From positions 5,807,001 through 5,871,000 of the forward strand of contig NZ_CP095855.1 in assembly GCF_023100805.1 (NCBI RefSeq): 64,000 bases of DNA, in the 5' to 3' direction. A model generated the notes under the pieces. The model ran no database searches and was not told the origin of the DNA. It saw only the letters and a list, made by a program, of their open reading frames with translations. Both the position numbers and the translations under genes were made by a program. Of the stretch, positions 8,414 to 17,668 are shown piece by piece. The stretch's first letter is position 1. Every line of letters begins with the position of its first letter. The stretch comes from Chitinophaga filiformis. GTDB lineage: Bacteria; Bacteroidota; Bacteroidia; Chitinophagales; Chitinophagaceae.

Positions 8414-9721
8414 ATGAAATATTTCAGTCTACAGAATAAACAACACATTGTCTCTTTCGAGGATGCAGTAGTACAGGGGCTTGCGCCGGATAAGGGTTTA
8501 TATTTTCCCGAGCGCATACCTGCTTTTGAAAAGGATTTTCTCGATAACATCGAAAAACATAATGACCTTGATATTGCCTACACTGCCATCCGGTCTTTCG
8601 TAGGCGATGAGATACCGGAAGCCACCCTGCGCCAGATCATAGCAGACACCCTGAGCTTTCCTTTTCCCGTACAAAAGGTAGCAGGCGATATCTATGCACT
8701 GGAACTGTTCCATGGACCTACCCTGGCCTTCAAAGATGTAGGCGCCCGCTTTATGGCCGGCTGCCTGGGCTATTTCAGAAGGAATGACACCCGTCCGGTA
8801 ACCGTTCTAGTAGCCACCTCCGGCGATACCGGCGGTGCAGTGGCCCACGGCTTCTACAATGTTCCCGGAGTTCGTGTGGTGATACTCTATCCTTCCGGCA
8901 AAGTGAGCACCCTGCAGGAAAAACAGCTTACCACCCTGAACGGCAACATCACAGCACTTGAAATAGCAGGTACCTTTGACGATTGCCAGCGCATGGTGAA
9001 AACAGCCTTCCTGGATGCGGAACTACAGGCCCACTGCCTGCTCACCAGCGCCAACTCTATCAACGTAGCCCGCTGGCTGCCCCAGATGTTCTACTACCTG
9101 CTGGCATGGAAACAGCTGAAAACAAGCTATCCCAATGTTGTTTTCTCTGTGCCCAGCGGCAACTTCGGTAACATCTGCGCCGGTATGATGGCTGCGGCCA
9201 TGGGATTGCCCGTTACACATTTTGTAGCCAGCACCAACGTCAATGATACGGTGCCAAGGTTTATGCAGACAGGCCAGTATACCCCCGGACAAGCCACACC
9301 GACCTTGTCTAACGCTATGGACGTGGCCGACCCGAGCAATTTCGTCCGTATACTGGAACTCTTCTCCAACAGCCTGCCGGCTCTGAAAGAAAAGCTGACA
9401 TCCATCTCTTTCGACGATAAAGCGACCGCTGCCACTATGGAACAGGTATGGAAGGAACATCAGTATATGCTGGACCCTCACGGTGCAGTAGGTTACCTGG
9501 GCCTTCAGCAATACCTGCAACAAACGGGCGCAGGCAATGATACTGCAGGCGTCTTCCTGGAAACGGCTCACCCGGTAAAATTTGCCGATACAGCTCCGGC
9601 GTCCCTGCAGGACAAGATCGTTACCCCGGAAAGGGTACAATCCCTGTACGCCCTTGAAAAGAAAGCCGTACAACTTCCCAATGACTATAAAGCCCTGAAA
9701 GATTGGCTGACCGCCAATTGA
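8414..9721 (+). CDS. thrC: Threonine synthase
   Basis: A 435-residue PLP enzyme converting O-phosphohomoserine to threonine, the last step of the pathway. The Schiff-base lysine is in GPTLAFKDVGARFM (near residue 108), and the phosphate-binding loop is ATSGDTGGAVAHGF. The N-terminal YFSLQNKQHIVSFEDAVVQG fits the long bacterial form of the enzyme. It is the last gene of the operon and is followed at once by an intrinsic terminator. Confidence 0.97.
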   Translation: MKYFSLQNKQHIVSFEDAVVQGLAPDKGLYFPERIPAFEKDFLDNIEKHNDLDIAYTAIRSFVGDEIPEATLRQIIADTLSFPFPVQKVAGDIYALELFHGPTLAFKDVGARFMAGCLGYFRRNDTRPVTVLVATSGDTGGAVAHGFYNVPGVRVVILYPSGKVSTLQEKQLTTLNGNITALEIAGTFDDCQRMVKTAFLDAELQAHCLLTSANSINVARWLPQMFYYLLAWKQLKTSYPNVVFSVPSGNFGNICAGMMAAAMGLPVTHFVASTNVNDTVPRFMQTGQYTPGQATPTLSNAMDVADPSNFVRILELFSNSLPALKEKLTSISFDDKATAATMEQVWKEHQYMLDPHGAVGYLGLQQYLQQTGAGNDTAGVFLETAHPVKFADTAPASLQDKIVTPERVQSLYALEKKAVQLPNDYKALKDWLTAN

Positions 9722-9742
9722 TCCGGCATGCAATCCATACAG

Positions 9743-9781
9743 AAGGGGCTGTCTCAAAGTATTGAGCAGCCTCTTTTTTTA
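9743..9781 (+). terminator. Intrinsic terminator of thrABC
   Basis: GGCTG and CTCAA on the left pair with TTGAG and CAGCC on the right, with one bulge, followed by seven T. It begins about 20 bases after the thrC stop. Confidence 0.85.
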
Positions 9782-9831
9782 GGCATATCTCCTAACTCCA
9801 AAAGATCGAGCATTTTTTATATTATTGTCTT

Positions 9832-10839
9832 ATGAAATACCTGTTCGTTTTATCAATTCCTTTTTTCTTTTCCTGCCAGTCCGGCAAGCCGGAAGAGCAG
9901 GCCAGCCATAATGATGCCGACTCTTCCCTGTACGCGCCAATGGTACTCCCTTTAACAGATTCCATTGCACAGTTCCCGGATAACGAAGCGCTCTATTTCC
10001 GCCGGGCCCTGCTCCTCTTCAACACTGACCCTTCATTGGCGCAAAAGGACTTTGAAAAGGCAGCACAGCTGAAACCCGATGTGACCGACTTCTGGGCGGG
10101 CGCGGGTGAGGCTGCATTGGTATTGAAAGACTATTCCCGTTCCATCGCGCATTTCAAGAGGGCGCTACAGACCGCTCCAGGGTATCCCTACCTGCTGTAC
10201 CAGCTGGCCACAGCCATGATAGAGGACAAACAGTATAAATCCGCCGACAGTGTAGCGTCCATATTGGGAGAATCGGAGGGTACGCACGACAAAGCCTTTT
10301 ACCTGAAGGCCCGTATTGCGGAAGATAACAAGGACACTGCGCTGGCCATCGGTCACCTGACCACGGCCATCGATAAAGCAGGTTTGCAGAGTGATTACAG
10401 CGCTGTAATGGAGCTGGGCGACCTGCTACACATCCGGCATTCCCCCGCCGCTATAAAGTACTATAAACTGGCAGCACGCCTGGATTCTGTCAACTCAGAA
10501 CCACTGGTCTCGCTGGCACAATACTATGAAGAGACCGGCAATTATGCAGAAGCGATCGCTACCTACAATAACAGCATCACCACTGACCCGGACGATGAAA
10601 GGGCTTACCTCGCTTTAGGCAGGATCAATATGAAGAAAAAGGACTGGAAAGAAGCCTTCCGTTATTTCGACCTGGCCGCCAAAGCATCTCCAGCCAATGC
10701 GGAAGCCTATTACTACCGTGCACAGTGCCATGAAAATTTAGGACGCGGGGAAGACGCCATAGACGACTATGTGAAGGCGCTTACCTTTAAAAAAGACTAC
10801 CCGGAGGCAAAAGCGGCCCTGGACAAACTAAAAAAATAA
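9832..10839 (+). CDS. TPR-repeat lipoprotein
   Basis: A 335-residue protein with a short hydrophobic signal ending in the lipobox FFSC (Cys15), so it should be a membrane-anchored lipoprotein. The rest is a run of tetratricopeptide repeats (for example ALYFRRALLLFNTDPSLAQKDF and AYLALGRINMKKKDWKEAFRYF). TPR arrays bind protein partners; the partner is unknown. It ends 11 bases before the rpe start and may be cotranscribed with it. Confidence 0.85.
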   Translation: MKYLFVLSIPFFFSCQSGKPEEQASHNDADSSLYAPMVLPLTDSIAQFPDNEALYFRRALLLFNTDPSLAQKDFEKAAQLKPDVTDFWAGAGEAALVLKDYSRSIAHFKRALQTAPGYPYLLYQLATAMIEDKQYKSADSVASILGESEGTHDKAFYLKARIAEDNKDTALAIGHLTTAIDKAGLQSDYSAVMELGDLLHIRHSPAAIKYYKLAARLDSVNSEPLVSLAQYYEETGNYAEAIATYNNSITTDPDDERAYLALGRINMKKKDWKEAFRYFDLAAKASPANAEAYYYRAQCHENLGRGEDAIDDYVKALTFKKDYPEAKAALDKLKK

Positions 10840-10850
10840 CCGCTATATTC

Positions 10851-11534
10851 GTGAACAACTTTAAACGCGTGGCTTTGGAAAACAGAAACACATTTGTCGC
10901 ACCGTCTCTGCTGGCATCCAATTTCCTGGAATTGGGTAAAGAAGTAGAAATGTTAAACCGCAGTGAGGCTGACTGGTTGCACCTTGATGTAATGGATGGC
11001 AGATTCGTACCGAATATCAGCTTTGGATTACCCGTAATATCACACATCAGAAAGGCCACCAAGAAGACCTGCGATGTGCATCTCATGATAGAAGAACCGG
11101 AAAGATATGCAGAGGACTTTAAAAAGGCTGGTGCAGATATACTGACGGTTCACTATGAGGCCTGTACGCACCTGCACAGGAACATTCAACAGATCAAAGG
11201 CCTGGGCATGAAAGCCGGTGTAGCATTGAATCCGCACACACCGGTACATCTCCTGGAAAACATCATAAATGACATTGACCTCATACTCATCATGAGCGTG
11301 AACCCAGGGTTCGGCGGCCAGCATTTCATTCCGAAAAGCCTCGAAAAGATCCGTCAGACCCGGGAGATGATCAACCACTATAAAGCCCATGCCCTCATCG
11401 AAGTAGATGGCGGCATCAATGTTGAAAATGCCACTTCCATCCTCGATGCAGGCGCCAACGTCCTTGTTGCCGGCAGCACTGTTTTCGCTTCAAAAGATCC
11501 TGAGGCAACCATCAGCGCTTTAAGGAAGGCTTGA
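10851..11534 (+). CDS. rpe: Ribulose-phosphate 3-epimerase
   Basis: A 227-residue TIM-barrel enzyme interconverting ribulose-5-phosphate and xylulose-5-phosphate in the pentose phosphate pathway. Signature blocks are present in order: APSLLASNFLELG, LHLDVMDGRFVPNISFG (metal-binding His and Asp), DVHLMIEEPE, SVNPGFGGQ (phosphate-binding) and EVDGGIN. The start is a GTG; a second in-frame GTG lies six codons on. The N-terminal ~15 residues are longer than in the E. coli enzyme, so the true start may be internal. Confidence 0.96.
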   Translation: MNNFKRVALENRNTFVAPSLLASNFLELGKEVEMLNRSEADWLHLDVMDGRFVPNISFGLPVISHIRKATKKTCDVHLMIEEPERYAEDFKKAGADILTVHYEACTHLHRNIQQIKGLGMKAGVALNPHTPVHLLENIINDIDLILIMSVNPGFGGQHFIPKSLEKIRQTREMINHYKAHALIEVDGGINVENATSILDAGANVLVAGSTVFASKDPEATISALRKA

Positions 11535-11566
11535 GACTGTAATCAGGAAACCGATCTGTAATTGTA

Positions 11567-11622
11567 TTTCGTCCCCCGGTTGAAACCGGGGGCTACAAAC
11601 ACGCCGCTCCTGACGGAGCTGA
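11567..11622 (-). repeat. REP-like interspersed repeat (single copy, minus orientation)
   Basis: In reverse complement this reads CTCCGTCAGGAGC, then CGTGTTTGTAGCC, then a C/G-rich palindrome. The same module occurs twice at 42.3-42.6 kb. The CCCCCGGTT/AACCGGGGG stem and the CTCC/GGAG stem make two adjacent hairpins. Such modules are typical of interspersed intergenic palindromic repeats; no associated transposase is in this window. Confidence 0.75.
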
Positions 11623-11758
11623 TTAATACGAATGATACCCTTGACGGTCTGCCGCCCAGCTATTATTTTGGAGACCGTACGCAGGCGAGCGGTCGGCACA
11701 GGAATTACTGTCAGCCTGTAAAAAGCCAAAGAAATCCGTGTTCCAACACATACCACTA

Positions 11759-11796
11759 CAAAACATAAAAGGGCTGTACCTCCCGGTACAACCCTC
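11759..11796. terminator. Terminator hairpin between rpe and response regulator gene
   Basis: AGGG/CCCT and TGTAC/GTACA pair around a short loop. On the minus strand it is followed by TTTTATGTTTT, so it probably ends the kinase-regulator transcript coming from the right. Confidence 0.65.
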
Positions 11797-11822
11797 CCAT
11801 ATAAAAAATATCACGCTGGCTC

Positions 11823-12218
11823 TCAGCTCGCCTGCAACTTCGTAATGATCTCGCTGGACAAAGGCTTCGTCAGATACCCTTTCACAAAAGAGTAATTATC
11901 TACTTTCTTCCGGTCTTTATCATCAATAGACGACGTCAACACAAAAATCCCGATCTGCTTGGCAAGATCTTTATAAAAGCCGGCATAATCATTCAGGAAA
12001 TCCCATCCATCCATGACTGGCATATTAAGATCCAGTAAGATCAGATCAGGCAATTGCTCCGGTTGAAAGGAATGTTGGCGCAGATAATCCAACACATCCT
12101 GTGCGTCCGAAAAGGCCCGCACATGCTCACCAATCCCCTGTCGTTTGATCATAATGTTCGCGATCTGCTGATGTATCGGATCATCATCTACGATAAAAAT
12201 CATGTTGTGCAATTGCAT
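11823..12218 (-). CDS. CheY-like single-domain response regulator
   Basis: A 131-residue receiver domain with no output domain. The acidic pocket is DDD at 11-13, the phosphoacceptor is Asp63 in LILLDLNMPVMDGW, the switch Thr/Ser is in FVLTSS, and the conserved Lys is in YLTKPL. The start could be Met1 or Met6. It follows the histidine kinase gene by 8 bases on the same strand and is very probably phosphorylated by it. Stand-alone regulators of this type act on partner proteins rather than on DNA. Confidence 0.92.
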   Translation of the reverse strand: MQLHNMIFIVDDDPIHQQIANIMIKRQGIGEHVRAFSDAQDVLDYLRQHSFQPEQLPDLILLDLNMPVMDGWDFLNDYAGFYKDLAKQIGIFVLTSSIDDKDRKKVDNYSFVKGYLTKPLSSEIITKLQAS

Positions 12219-12226
12219 ACAGGGAT

Positions 12227-14440
12227 TTATTCAGTTTTAAAGGTAATAATAAATTTTGTACCCTGCCCCGGTGTACTTTCCGCCCGGATACTTCCTCCCA
12301 TTGCCTCTACCTGGGTTTTGGTAATAAACAGGCCGATGCCTTTTGCGTCCTTGTTCTTATGAAACGTTTTCCGGAAACCGAACAGCTTGTGTCCGAAGCG
12401 CTCCATGTCTATTCCCAGGCCATTGTCTTCGGCTGTCAGAATGGTATGCCCGTTCTCCTGCCAGCTGGTAAAATGCAGGCGGGGCCGGCGTTCCTGCGTA
12501 CGGTAACGGATAGCGTTGGTGATGAGGTTCTGCAGGATGCTGTCAAGGTACAGACGTGGGAACTCCAGCATAGGCGCATCAAAGTTGGTAGTGAGCTGGA
12601 TACCGCTCTTTTCGATATCTGCAAAAAGCACTTCTTTCACGTATTGCAGGCGCTCGGAAAAGATCAGCGGCTCCCGTTCCATATCCACGTTCTTACGGAT
12701 CTGTACAACGTCTACCAGGTCGTTCAGCGTCTCGTCGATCTTAAATATTACTTCCTGTAGTAAGGAAAGATACTGCTCTTTTTCATGTGGTAGCGATGAA
12801 TCATTATGCATCTGCATCAGCGCGCTGAGATTGGCGATGGGTGCACGCAGATTATGCGAAGTGATATGTGCGAAGTCTTCCAGCTGCTGATTCTGGTTCA
12901 CGAGGCTCTTGTTCAGTTTACTCAATTGTTTATTGGCGCGGAAAAGATCTTTCTGCATGTTACGGCTATCCGTTATGTCGCGGATGAAGACAGACACCGT
13001 GCCATCCCTCAAAGGAGTGATCAGGAACTCGTACCACTTGTAGCGGCGGGGAAAGTAGCTGCTGAAAGAAGCCGAAGCGGCACCTGCCAGCGCGGCAGAG
13101 AAACGGGTCTTGAAGGGTGTGGCATAGCCCAGTTCGGGGAGTATCTCAAAGATGTTTTCCCCCTCAAATATCCGCCTGCCGGCCATCTCTTCCGCCTTGC
13201 GGTTAGCGAATGACAGCGTACCGTCTTTTTCCATGGTAGCGTAACCCATATCCACCGCGTCAAAGAAAAGGTGCAATTGTTCCGTATTACGTTGCAGCAG
13301 GTTGCGCATCTGCTGTTCCAGCTTCCTGTCGGTAATATCGTTTACCAGCACCGCGACGATCTGTTGCTTATCCACCGGGTCTTTCAGCGGAAAGAGGGTA
13401 AGGTCCAGCCACACCTCACGGCACTGTGCCGTCCAGCGACTGTCCTTAGAGAAGTCCAGCTGCTTTTCCACCCGGATCACCTTATTTCCCACCATCACGT
13501 TCTTGAAGAGCCTGTCCAGCCCATATAAACGGGCGAAGGGATCGCTCATGATATTGAAAGGGGCTTCACCCTCTTCGTATTCGTACTGGAAGAATTCGCG
13601 CTGGGTATGGTTAATACGGCGGACAAAACCGAAGTGGTCGAATTGAATATAGCCTATAGGCAGGTGCTCGATGATCAGATCCAGCAGGCGGGCGCTTTTC
13701 TCCAGGCGTCTGAACGACAGTTGTTTTTCTGTGATATCCTTCATCACCAGCTGCAGCGTTGTGATAAGGCCTTGCTCATCTATCACAGCAAATACTGTTG
13801 CCTCGTAAAATGCGGGTAATATCCTGATCACGCCCTTGCTTTCCTTTTCGCGGTATCCCAGCAGTATCTCTTTCCTGGCGGATGCTTTTGTGCGTAGTAC
13901 TTCTTCAAACAGTTCGCAGAGACCGGTTTCCCGGAAAACCGGTTCATCAAAGAGGTTATAGCCAGGCCGGGACATTGCAGGGTCTATCTCTTCCCATATT
14001 TCCCGCTGTACGTCGTTGATGCAGCAGTGAATGCCCTCCGGGGTGAACTGTTGCAATCCACACGGCAGGGAGCTTAACAGCGCATGACTATCTGCCAGGG
14101 GACGCCTGCCACTAAGGTCTGTACCTGTCAGCAGGAAATATTCTCCCGCAGCGCTAAGCTGCCACTGCACCCACTGGCGGGTATGGCAATACATATCCAC
14201 AAAGGCATTTCTGCCCATTGTATGCAGATGACAAAGCATAGGCCAGTACACGCCGGTACCTTTCCCTATGACCTCGTTAAAATGCAGACTATTTAAATCT
14301 CCTGCCGGATGAAATTCCCCCTCCGGTACCTGCAGCCATCCCGCTGCCCCCTGGTTGACATATAACAGGTTACCGTGCAGATCCAGTAACAACGCTGGTA
14401 TGACTTTTGCCAGCGCATTACCCATTATGGCATTCATCAT
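12227..14440 (-). CDS. Multi-PAS sensor histidine kinase
   Basis: A 737-residue kinase with no clear membrane segment, so probably cytoplasmic. The N-terminal ~500 residues form several PAS-type domains (for example around PLILDLHGNLLYVNQGA, HLPIGYIQFDHFGFVRRIN and DAVDMGYATMEKDGTLSFAN). A HisKA dimerisation helix has the phosphoacceptor His in HITSHNLRAPIANL near residue 527, followed by a HATPase domain with NAIRYR (N box), EDNGLGI (G1) and KGIGLFITK (G2). It forms an operon with the CheY-like regulator. The signal sensed is unknown; PAS domains often bind small ligands or respond to redox state. Confidence 0.93.
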   Translation of the reverse strand: MMNAIMGNALAKVIPALLLDLHGNLLYVNQGAAGWLQVPEGEFHPAGDLNSLHFNEVIGKGTGVYWPMLCHLHTMGRNAFVDMYCHTRQWVQWQLSAAGEYFLLTGTDLSGRRPLADSHALLSSLPCGLQQFTPEGIHCCINDVQREIWEEIDPAMSRPGYNLFDEPVFRETGLCELFEEVLRTKASARKEILLGYREKESKGVIRILPAFYEATVFAVIDEQGLITTLQLVMKDITEKQLSFRRLEKSARLLDLIIEHLPIGYIQFDHFGFVRRINHTQREFFQYEYEEGEAPFNIMSDPFARLYGLDRLFKNVMVGNKVIRVEKQLDFSKDSRWTAQCREVWLDLTLFPLKDPVDKQQIVAVLVNDITDRKLEQQMRNLLQRNTEQLHLFFDAVDMGYATMEKDGTLSFANRKAEEMAGRRIFEGENIFEILPELGYATPFKTRFSAALAGAASASFSSYFPRRYKWYEFLITPLRDGTVSVFIRDITDSRNMQKDLFRANKQLSKLNKSLVNQNQQLEDFAHITSHNLRAPIANLSALMQMHNDSSLPHEKEQYLSLLQEVIFKIDETLNDLVDVVQIRKNVDMEREPLIFSERLQYVKEVLFADIEKSGIQLTTNFDAPMLEFPRLYLDSILQNLITNAIRYRTQERRPRLHFTSWQENGHTILTAEDNGLGIDMERFGHKLFGFRKTFHKNKDAKGIGLFITKTQVEAMGGSIRAESTPGQGTKFIITFKTE

Positions 14441-15151
14441 AGATCCCGAACGATAATCCCTTTAAAAATACTCAATATATGATTAAAAAAGACTATTCCT
14501 TATAACTATCTGGCGGGACGACAGTCATTTATATTATTTAAGCAGTAATTTTGCGCTTTTCCACAATGTGGATTTCGGTTTTTCGGCAAATGTTCAAGGA
14601 TAAATATCTTTGTCTCACAGCAACATGGCATAAGCCATAAATACAGATAACGATGAAAATACTCATTCTCATAGAATAAGAGGTGACAGACTACTATCAA
14701 TCAGTTTTAAAGTTCTTTGGTATGAAGGTAATTGGAGGTAACATCTACACATTGTCATCCGGGCAAGTCAGGAGACGGTGTAACTTCACGCAGGAAATGC
14801 TTTGGCGTGGTTATTGCCGCTGCTGAAATAGCGACTGTTCTTCCTGGCGTGGTGCCGCTTATACCTCTCTGCCAGTTTTAGAAAGTACTATTGGAGGTAG
14901 CTTAGCCCCGGGGACGTTGACGAACTGTATTTCATTGTTGCAGGTACACCGGCCGTGGTAAAGCCGGTATAAAAATGCAGCTGTATCTGCTGCACGAATC
15001 CAGGCACCGCGAAATCCTGCCATAGCAGCAGGCAGCGGCCTTCAAAAAATTAAGGTTATAAACTATAGGTTTCTTAATGTAAAGCGTTTAAGGTATATTG
15101 CCTCAGACACATTACTCTCAGACACCTCAAACGATCTAAATAAAATATCAC
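14441..15151. other. Gene-free region before phoH with a promoter but no intact gene
   Basis: About 710 bases. A good TAnnTTTG element sits at 14605-14612, followed by an ATG at 14653 whose frame ends after eight codons; the same frame then runs open again for about 57 codons. No family is recognised in the translations. Several G/C-rich stems lie at 14948-15040, for example ACCGGC/GCCGGT and GCAGC/GCTGC. This may be a decayed gene or an unrecognised structured RNA. Confidence 0.5.
14605..14612 (+). promoter_or_regulatory. TAnnTTTG promoter element without an intact downstream gene
   Basis: TATCTTTG matches the Bacteroidota -7 consensus, with T-rich sequence about 20 bases upstream. The next intact gene on this strand is phoH, 540 bases away. 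Confidence 0.4.
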
Positions 15152-16111
15152 TTGACAGAATCAATTATCAGCTTAGATAGTATTAACCCTATCGAGTTCT
15201 TCGGAGTTAACAATGGAAAACTTGATCTGCTGAAGAAAAAATTTCCGCTGTTAAAGATCCTCTCCCGCGGTACACAGCTCAAATTGTCCGGCGCTCCGGA
15301 AGAAGTGGCTACTGCACAGGAAAAAATCGGGCAAATCATTTCTTACCTCGAGCGTAATGGCAACCTCAGCGAAAATTATTTCGAACAGATCCTGGGCGAC
15401 GAGGAGAGAGTGGACAATTTTAAAGACCGTAATTCCAACGACATACTGGTCTTCGGCCCTAACGGACGCAACGTAAAAGCCAGAACCGCCAACCAGAAGA
15501 AGATGGTAGCCCTGGCCGACAAGAACGACATCATCTTCGCCATAGGCCCTGCTGGTACCGGTAAGACCTATACCGCAGTAGCGCTGGCAGTAAGAGCGCT
15601 TAAAAACAAAGCAGTCAGGAAGATCATACTGACACGTCCCGCTGTGGAAGCAGGTGAAAACCTGGGTTTCCTGCCCGGCGACCTGAAAGAAAAGATCGAT
15701 CCATACCTGCGCCCGCTCTACGATGCGCTGGATGATATGATCCCTGCCGATAAGCTCAGTTACTTCATGACCAACCGTGTTATTGAGATCGCCCCCCTGG
15801 CGTATATGCGCGGACGTACGCTCGACAATGCATTTATCATCCTGGATGAGGCACAGAACGCTACAGACCTCCAGCTGAAAATGTTCCTGACGCGTATCGG
15901 TTCTTCGGCTAAAGCTATTATCACCGGCGACCTTACACAGATCGACCTGCCTAAAAATCAGAAATCAGGATTGGAAAAGGCCACCCGCATTCTCCGCCAT
16001 GTGGAAGGTATCGGCTATCTGCAGCTGGACGAAGAGGATGTAGTAAGACACCGACTGGTAAAAGCCATCATACGCGCGTACGATGCAGCAAAGGAAAGGG
16101 AGGAACACTAA
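15152..16111 (+). CDS. phoH: PhoH-like ATPase
   Basis: A 319-residue protein with an N-terminal KH-like or PhoH N-domain and a P-loop ATPase. Walker A is GPAGTGKTYTA near residue 131, and Walker B is FIILDEAQNAT. Further PhoH blocks are LTRPAVEAGENLGFLPGDLKEK and MRGRTLDNAFI. The family is linked to RNA metabolism and ribosome maturation; the exact function is unsettled. The start is a TTG; no ATG or GTG lies close upstream in frame, and the N-terminus matches family length from there. Confidence 0.93.
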   Translation: MTESIISLDSINPIEFFGVNNGKLDLLKKKFPLLKILSRGTQLKLSGAPEEVATAQEKIGQIISYLERNGNLSENYFEQILGDEERVDNFKDRNSNDILVFGPNGRNVKARTANQKKMVALADKNDIIFAIGPAGTGKTYTAVALAVRALKNKAVRKIILTRPAVEAGENLGFLPGDLKEKIDPYLRPLYDALDDMIPADKLSYFMTNRVIEIAPLAYMRGRTLDNAFIILDEAQNATDLQLKMFLTRIGSSAKAIITGDLTQIDLPKNQKSGLEKATRILRHVEGIGYLQLDEEDVVRHRLVKAIIRAYDAAKEREEH

Positions 16112-16327
16112 TATTAACAATTCCTTAACAGTGTTTTAAGTATGTTCACGGCTTAAAGTAAACTGTTAAAAGTCTTCCTTGCCTATACCGGTTTACAACA
16201 AGGAAACCAACAATTTTCAAAAACAGGTCTGGAACTTTAAAATTTACAACCCGCTGCCTAGCTGCTTTTTGTAATTTTCCACTTTCCACCTATTTTTGTT
16301 AACTGTATTATAATAGAACATTTTTGC

Positions 16328-16795
16328 ATGACCAGTTATCTGCGTATCCTCACCTTGGTATTATTATTCGGTACTGTACTTAGCAGTTGCAAAAAGCGCG
16401 CTTCCCCGCAGGAAGTAGCACTGAATTTTATGCACGCGATACAGGATTCGAACTTTGACCTGGCAAGGGATTACGCTACCAAGGAATCGCAACAGGTAAT
16501 ACAGCTTTACTCCTTTTTTGATGCCCGCCGTAACGATTCAGAACGGGATAAGATCAAAAAAGCCGGTATCAAGGTAATTGAAACAGAAGAAAACGGCGAC
16601 AAGGCAACAGTAACCGTCCTGAACTCTTCTTCACAGCAAAAGGAAAGACTGCAACTGGTAAAGGAAAATGGCCGCTGGAAAATATCTCTCACTTTCGAAA
16701 GTATTATTCCAAACTATCTGCCGCCGGCAAGCGCACCATTGGATTCTACCAGTATGCCGCCTCAGGATACGACGTCTCCACTCCCAGCCAGATAA
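16328..16795 (+). CDS. DUF4878-like lipoprotein
   Basis: A 155-residue protein with a signal peptide and lipobox LSSC (Cys21). The mature part resembles DUF4878, an NTF2-like fold: ASPQEVALNFMHAIQDSNFDLARDYA at its start, then strands ending in LVKENGRWKIS. A Pro/Ser/Thr-rich tail follows. It is expected at the periplasmic face of a membrane. The role of the family is unknown. It is a single gene between phoH and ppa; a TTTTTG tract just upstream of the ATG suggests a very short leader. Confidence 0.8.
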   Translation: MTSYLRILTLVLLFGTVLSSCKKRASPQEVALNFMHAIQDSNFDLARDYATKESQQVIQLYSFFDARRNDSERDKIKKAGIKVIETEENGDKATVTVLNSSSQQKERLQLVKENGRWKISLTFESIIPNYLPPASAPLDSTSMPPQDTTSPLPAR

Positions 16796-16955
16796 AACAT
16801 TACGATTACTCAAATCTGTATAATTTTGCCGCTATTGCGAAATTACAGTTGAGTTCCTTATTTTTGCGACGCGCCAGCAAACTTTTATTCTAAATTCCAC
16901 ACTAGCATACGGTATAAACTCTGCCAGGGTCCCGAAAAACGACTTTGTGCTGTTA

Positions 16956-16963
16956 TATCTTTG
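16956..16963 (+). promoter_or_regulatory. Promoter -7 element of ppa
   Basis: TATCTTTG matches TAnnTTTG. The predicted transcript starts just after it, so the TTG at 16961 cannot be the start codon. This supports initiation at the ATG pair at 17018-17023. Confidence 0.6.
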
Positions 16964-17017
16964 CAATGCGGAATAAATGCAGGGCACCAAAATAATAATA
17001 AACGAAAAAACAAGTTG

Positions 17018-17563
17018 ATGATGACGACGAACAATCCCTGGCATAGTGTCAGCACCGGATCTGAAGCGCCTAAAATAGTGAATGCTATTATTGAAATTCC
17101 TAAAGGCTGTCGCGCCAAATATGAACTGGATAAAGAAAGTGGCCTGCTTAAACTGGACAGGGTACTCTACTCTTCCGTATATTACCCGGCTAACTACGGT
17201 TTTATTCCAAAAACCTACTGTGACGATCATGACCCGCTGGATATCCTCATCCTCTCCCAGGTAGATGTTGTTCCTATGTGTATCATGGAAGCCAAAGTGA
17301 TTGGCGTAATGCAGATGATCGACAACGGCGAGGCAGACGATAAGATCATTGCCGTAGCTGCTAACGATATGAGCGTAGCCCACATCAACGATATCACGGA
17401 ACTGCCTCCGCACTTCACTGCTGAGATCCGTCACTTCTTCGAAGAATATAAGAGACTGGAGCATAAAACAGTAAAGGTTTCTGAATTCCAGAACAAAGCT
17501 GTGGCTGAACGTATCATCCTGGAAAGCATTGAGTTCTATAACAAGACCTTCGGCGACAAATAA
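17018..17563 (+). CDS. ppa: Inorganic pyrophosphatase
   Basis: A 181-residue soluble family I pyrophosphatase that hydrolyses PPi and drives biosynthetic reactions. The block [25 protein letters not shown] holds the conserved Tyr and metal-binding Asp residues; [14 protein letters not shown] and AANDMS are also typical. I start at 17018 (Met-Met) because the longer frame would begin inside the -7 promoter element. A terminator follows the stop directly. Long open frames on the opposite strand are shadows. Confidence 0.95.
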   Translation: MMTTNNPWHSVSTGSEAPKIVNAIIEIPKGCRAKYELDKESGLLKLDRVLYSSVYYPANYGFIPKTYCDDHDPLDILILSQVDVVPMCIMEAKVIGVMQMIDNGEADDKIIAVAANDMSVAHINDITELPPHFTAEIRHFFEEYKRLEHKTVKVSEFQNKAVAERIILESIEFYNKTFGDK

Positions 17564-17567
17564 TTAA

Positions 17568-17600
17568 AAAGGCCGGTAGCTACCGCTGCCAGCCTTTCAA
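17568..17600 (+). terminator. Hairpin directly after ppa
   Basis: AAGGC.GGTAGC pairs with GCT.CC.GCCTT around a TACC loop. It is flanked by A and T-poor sequence, so it may act together with the next hairpin. Confidence 0.55.
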
Positions 17601-17608
17601 AAAGAAAC

Positions 17609-17658
17609 ATCCCATAGCTACAGTACCATCATGGTGTCTATTGCTATGGGATTTTTAT
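17609..17658. terminator. Bidirectional terminator between ppa and NlpC/P60 gene
   Basis: A perfect 10-bp stem, ATCCCATAGC/GCTATGGGAT, has an inner ACCAT/ATGGT stem. TTTTTATTTT follows on the plus strand and an A-rich tract precedes, which suits two convergent genes. Confidence 0.75.
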
Positions 17659-17668
17659 TTTCCAGTCA

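Noticed and set aside
16832-17464. Open frame of 210 residues antisense to ppa
   Set aside because: Covers the ppa promoter and coding region; pyrophosphatase motifs on the plus strand are unambiguous.
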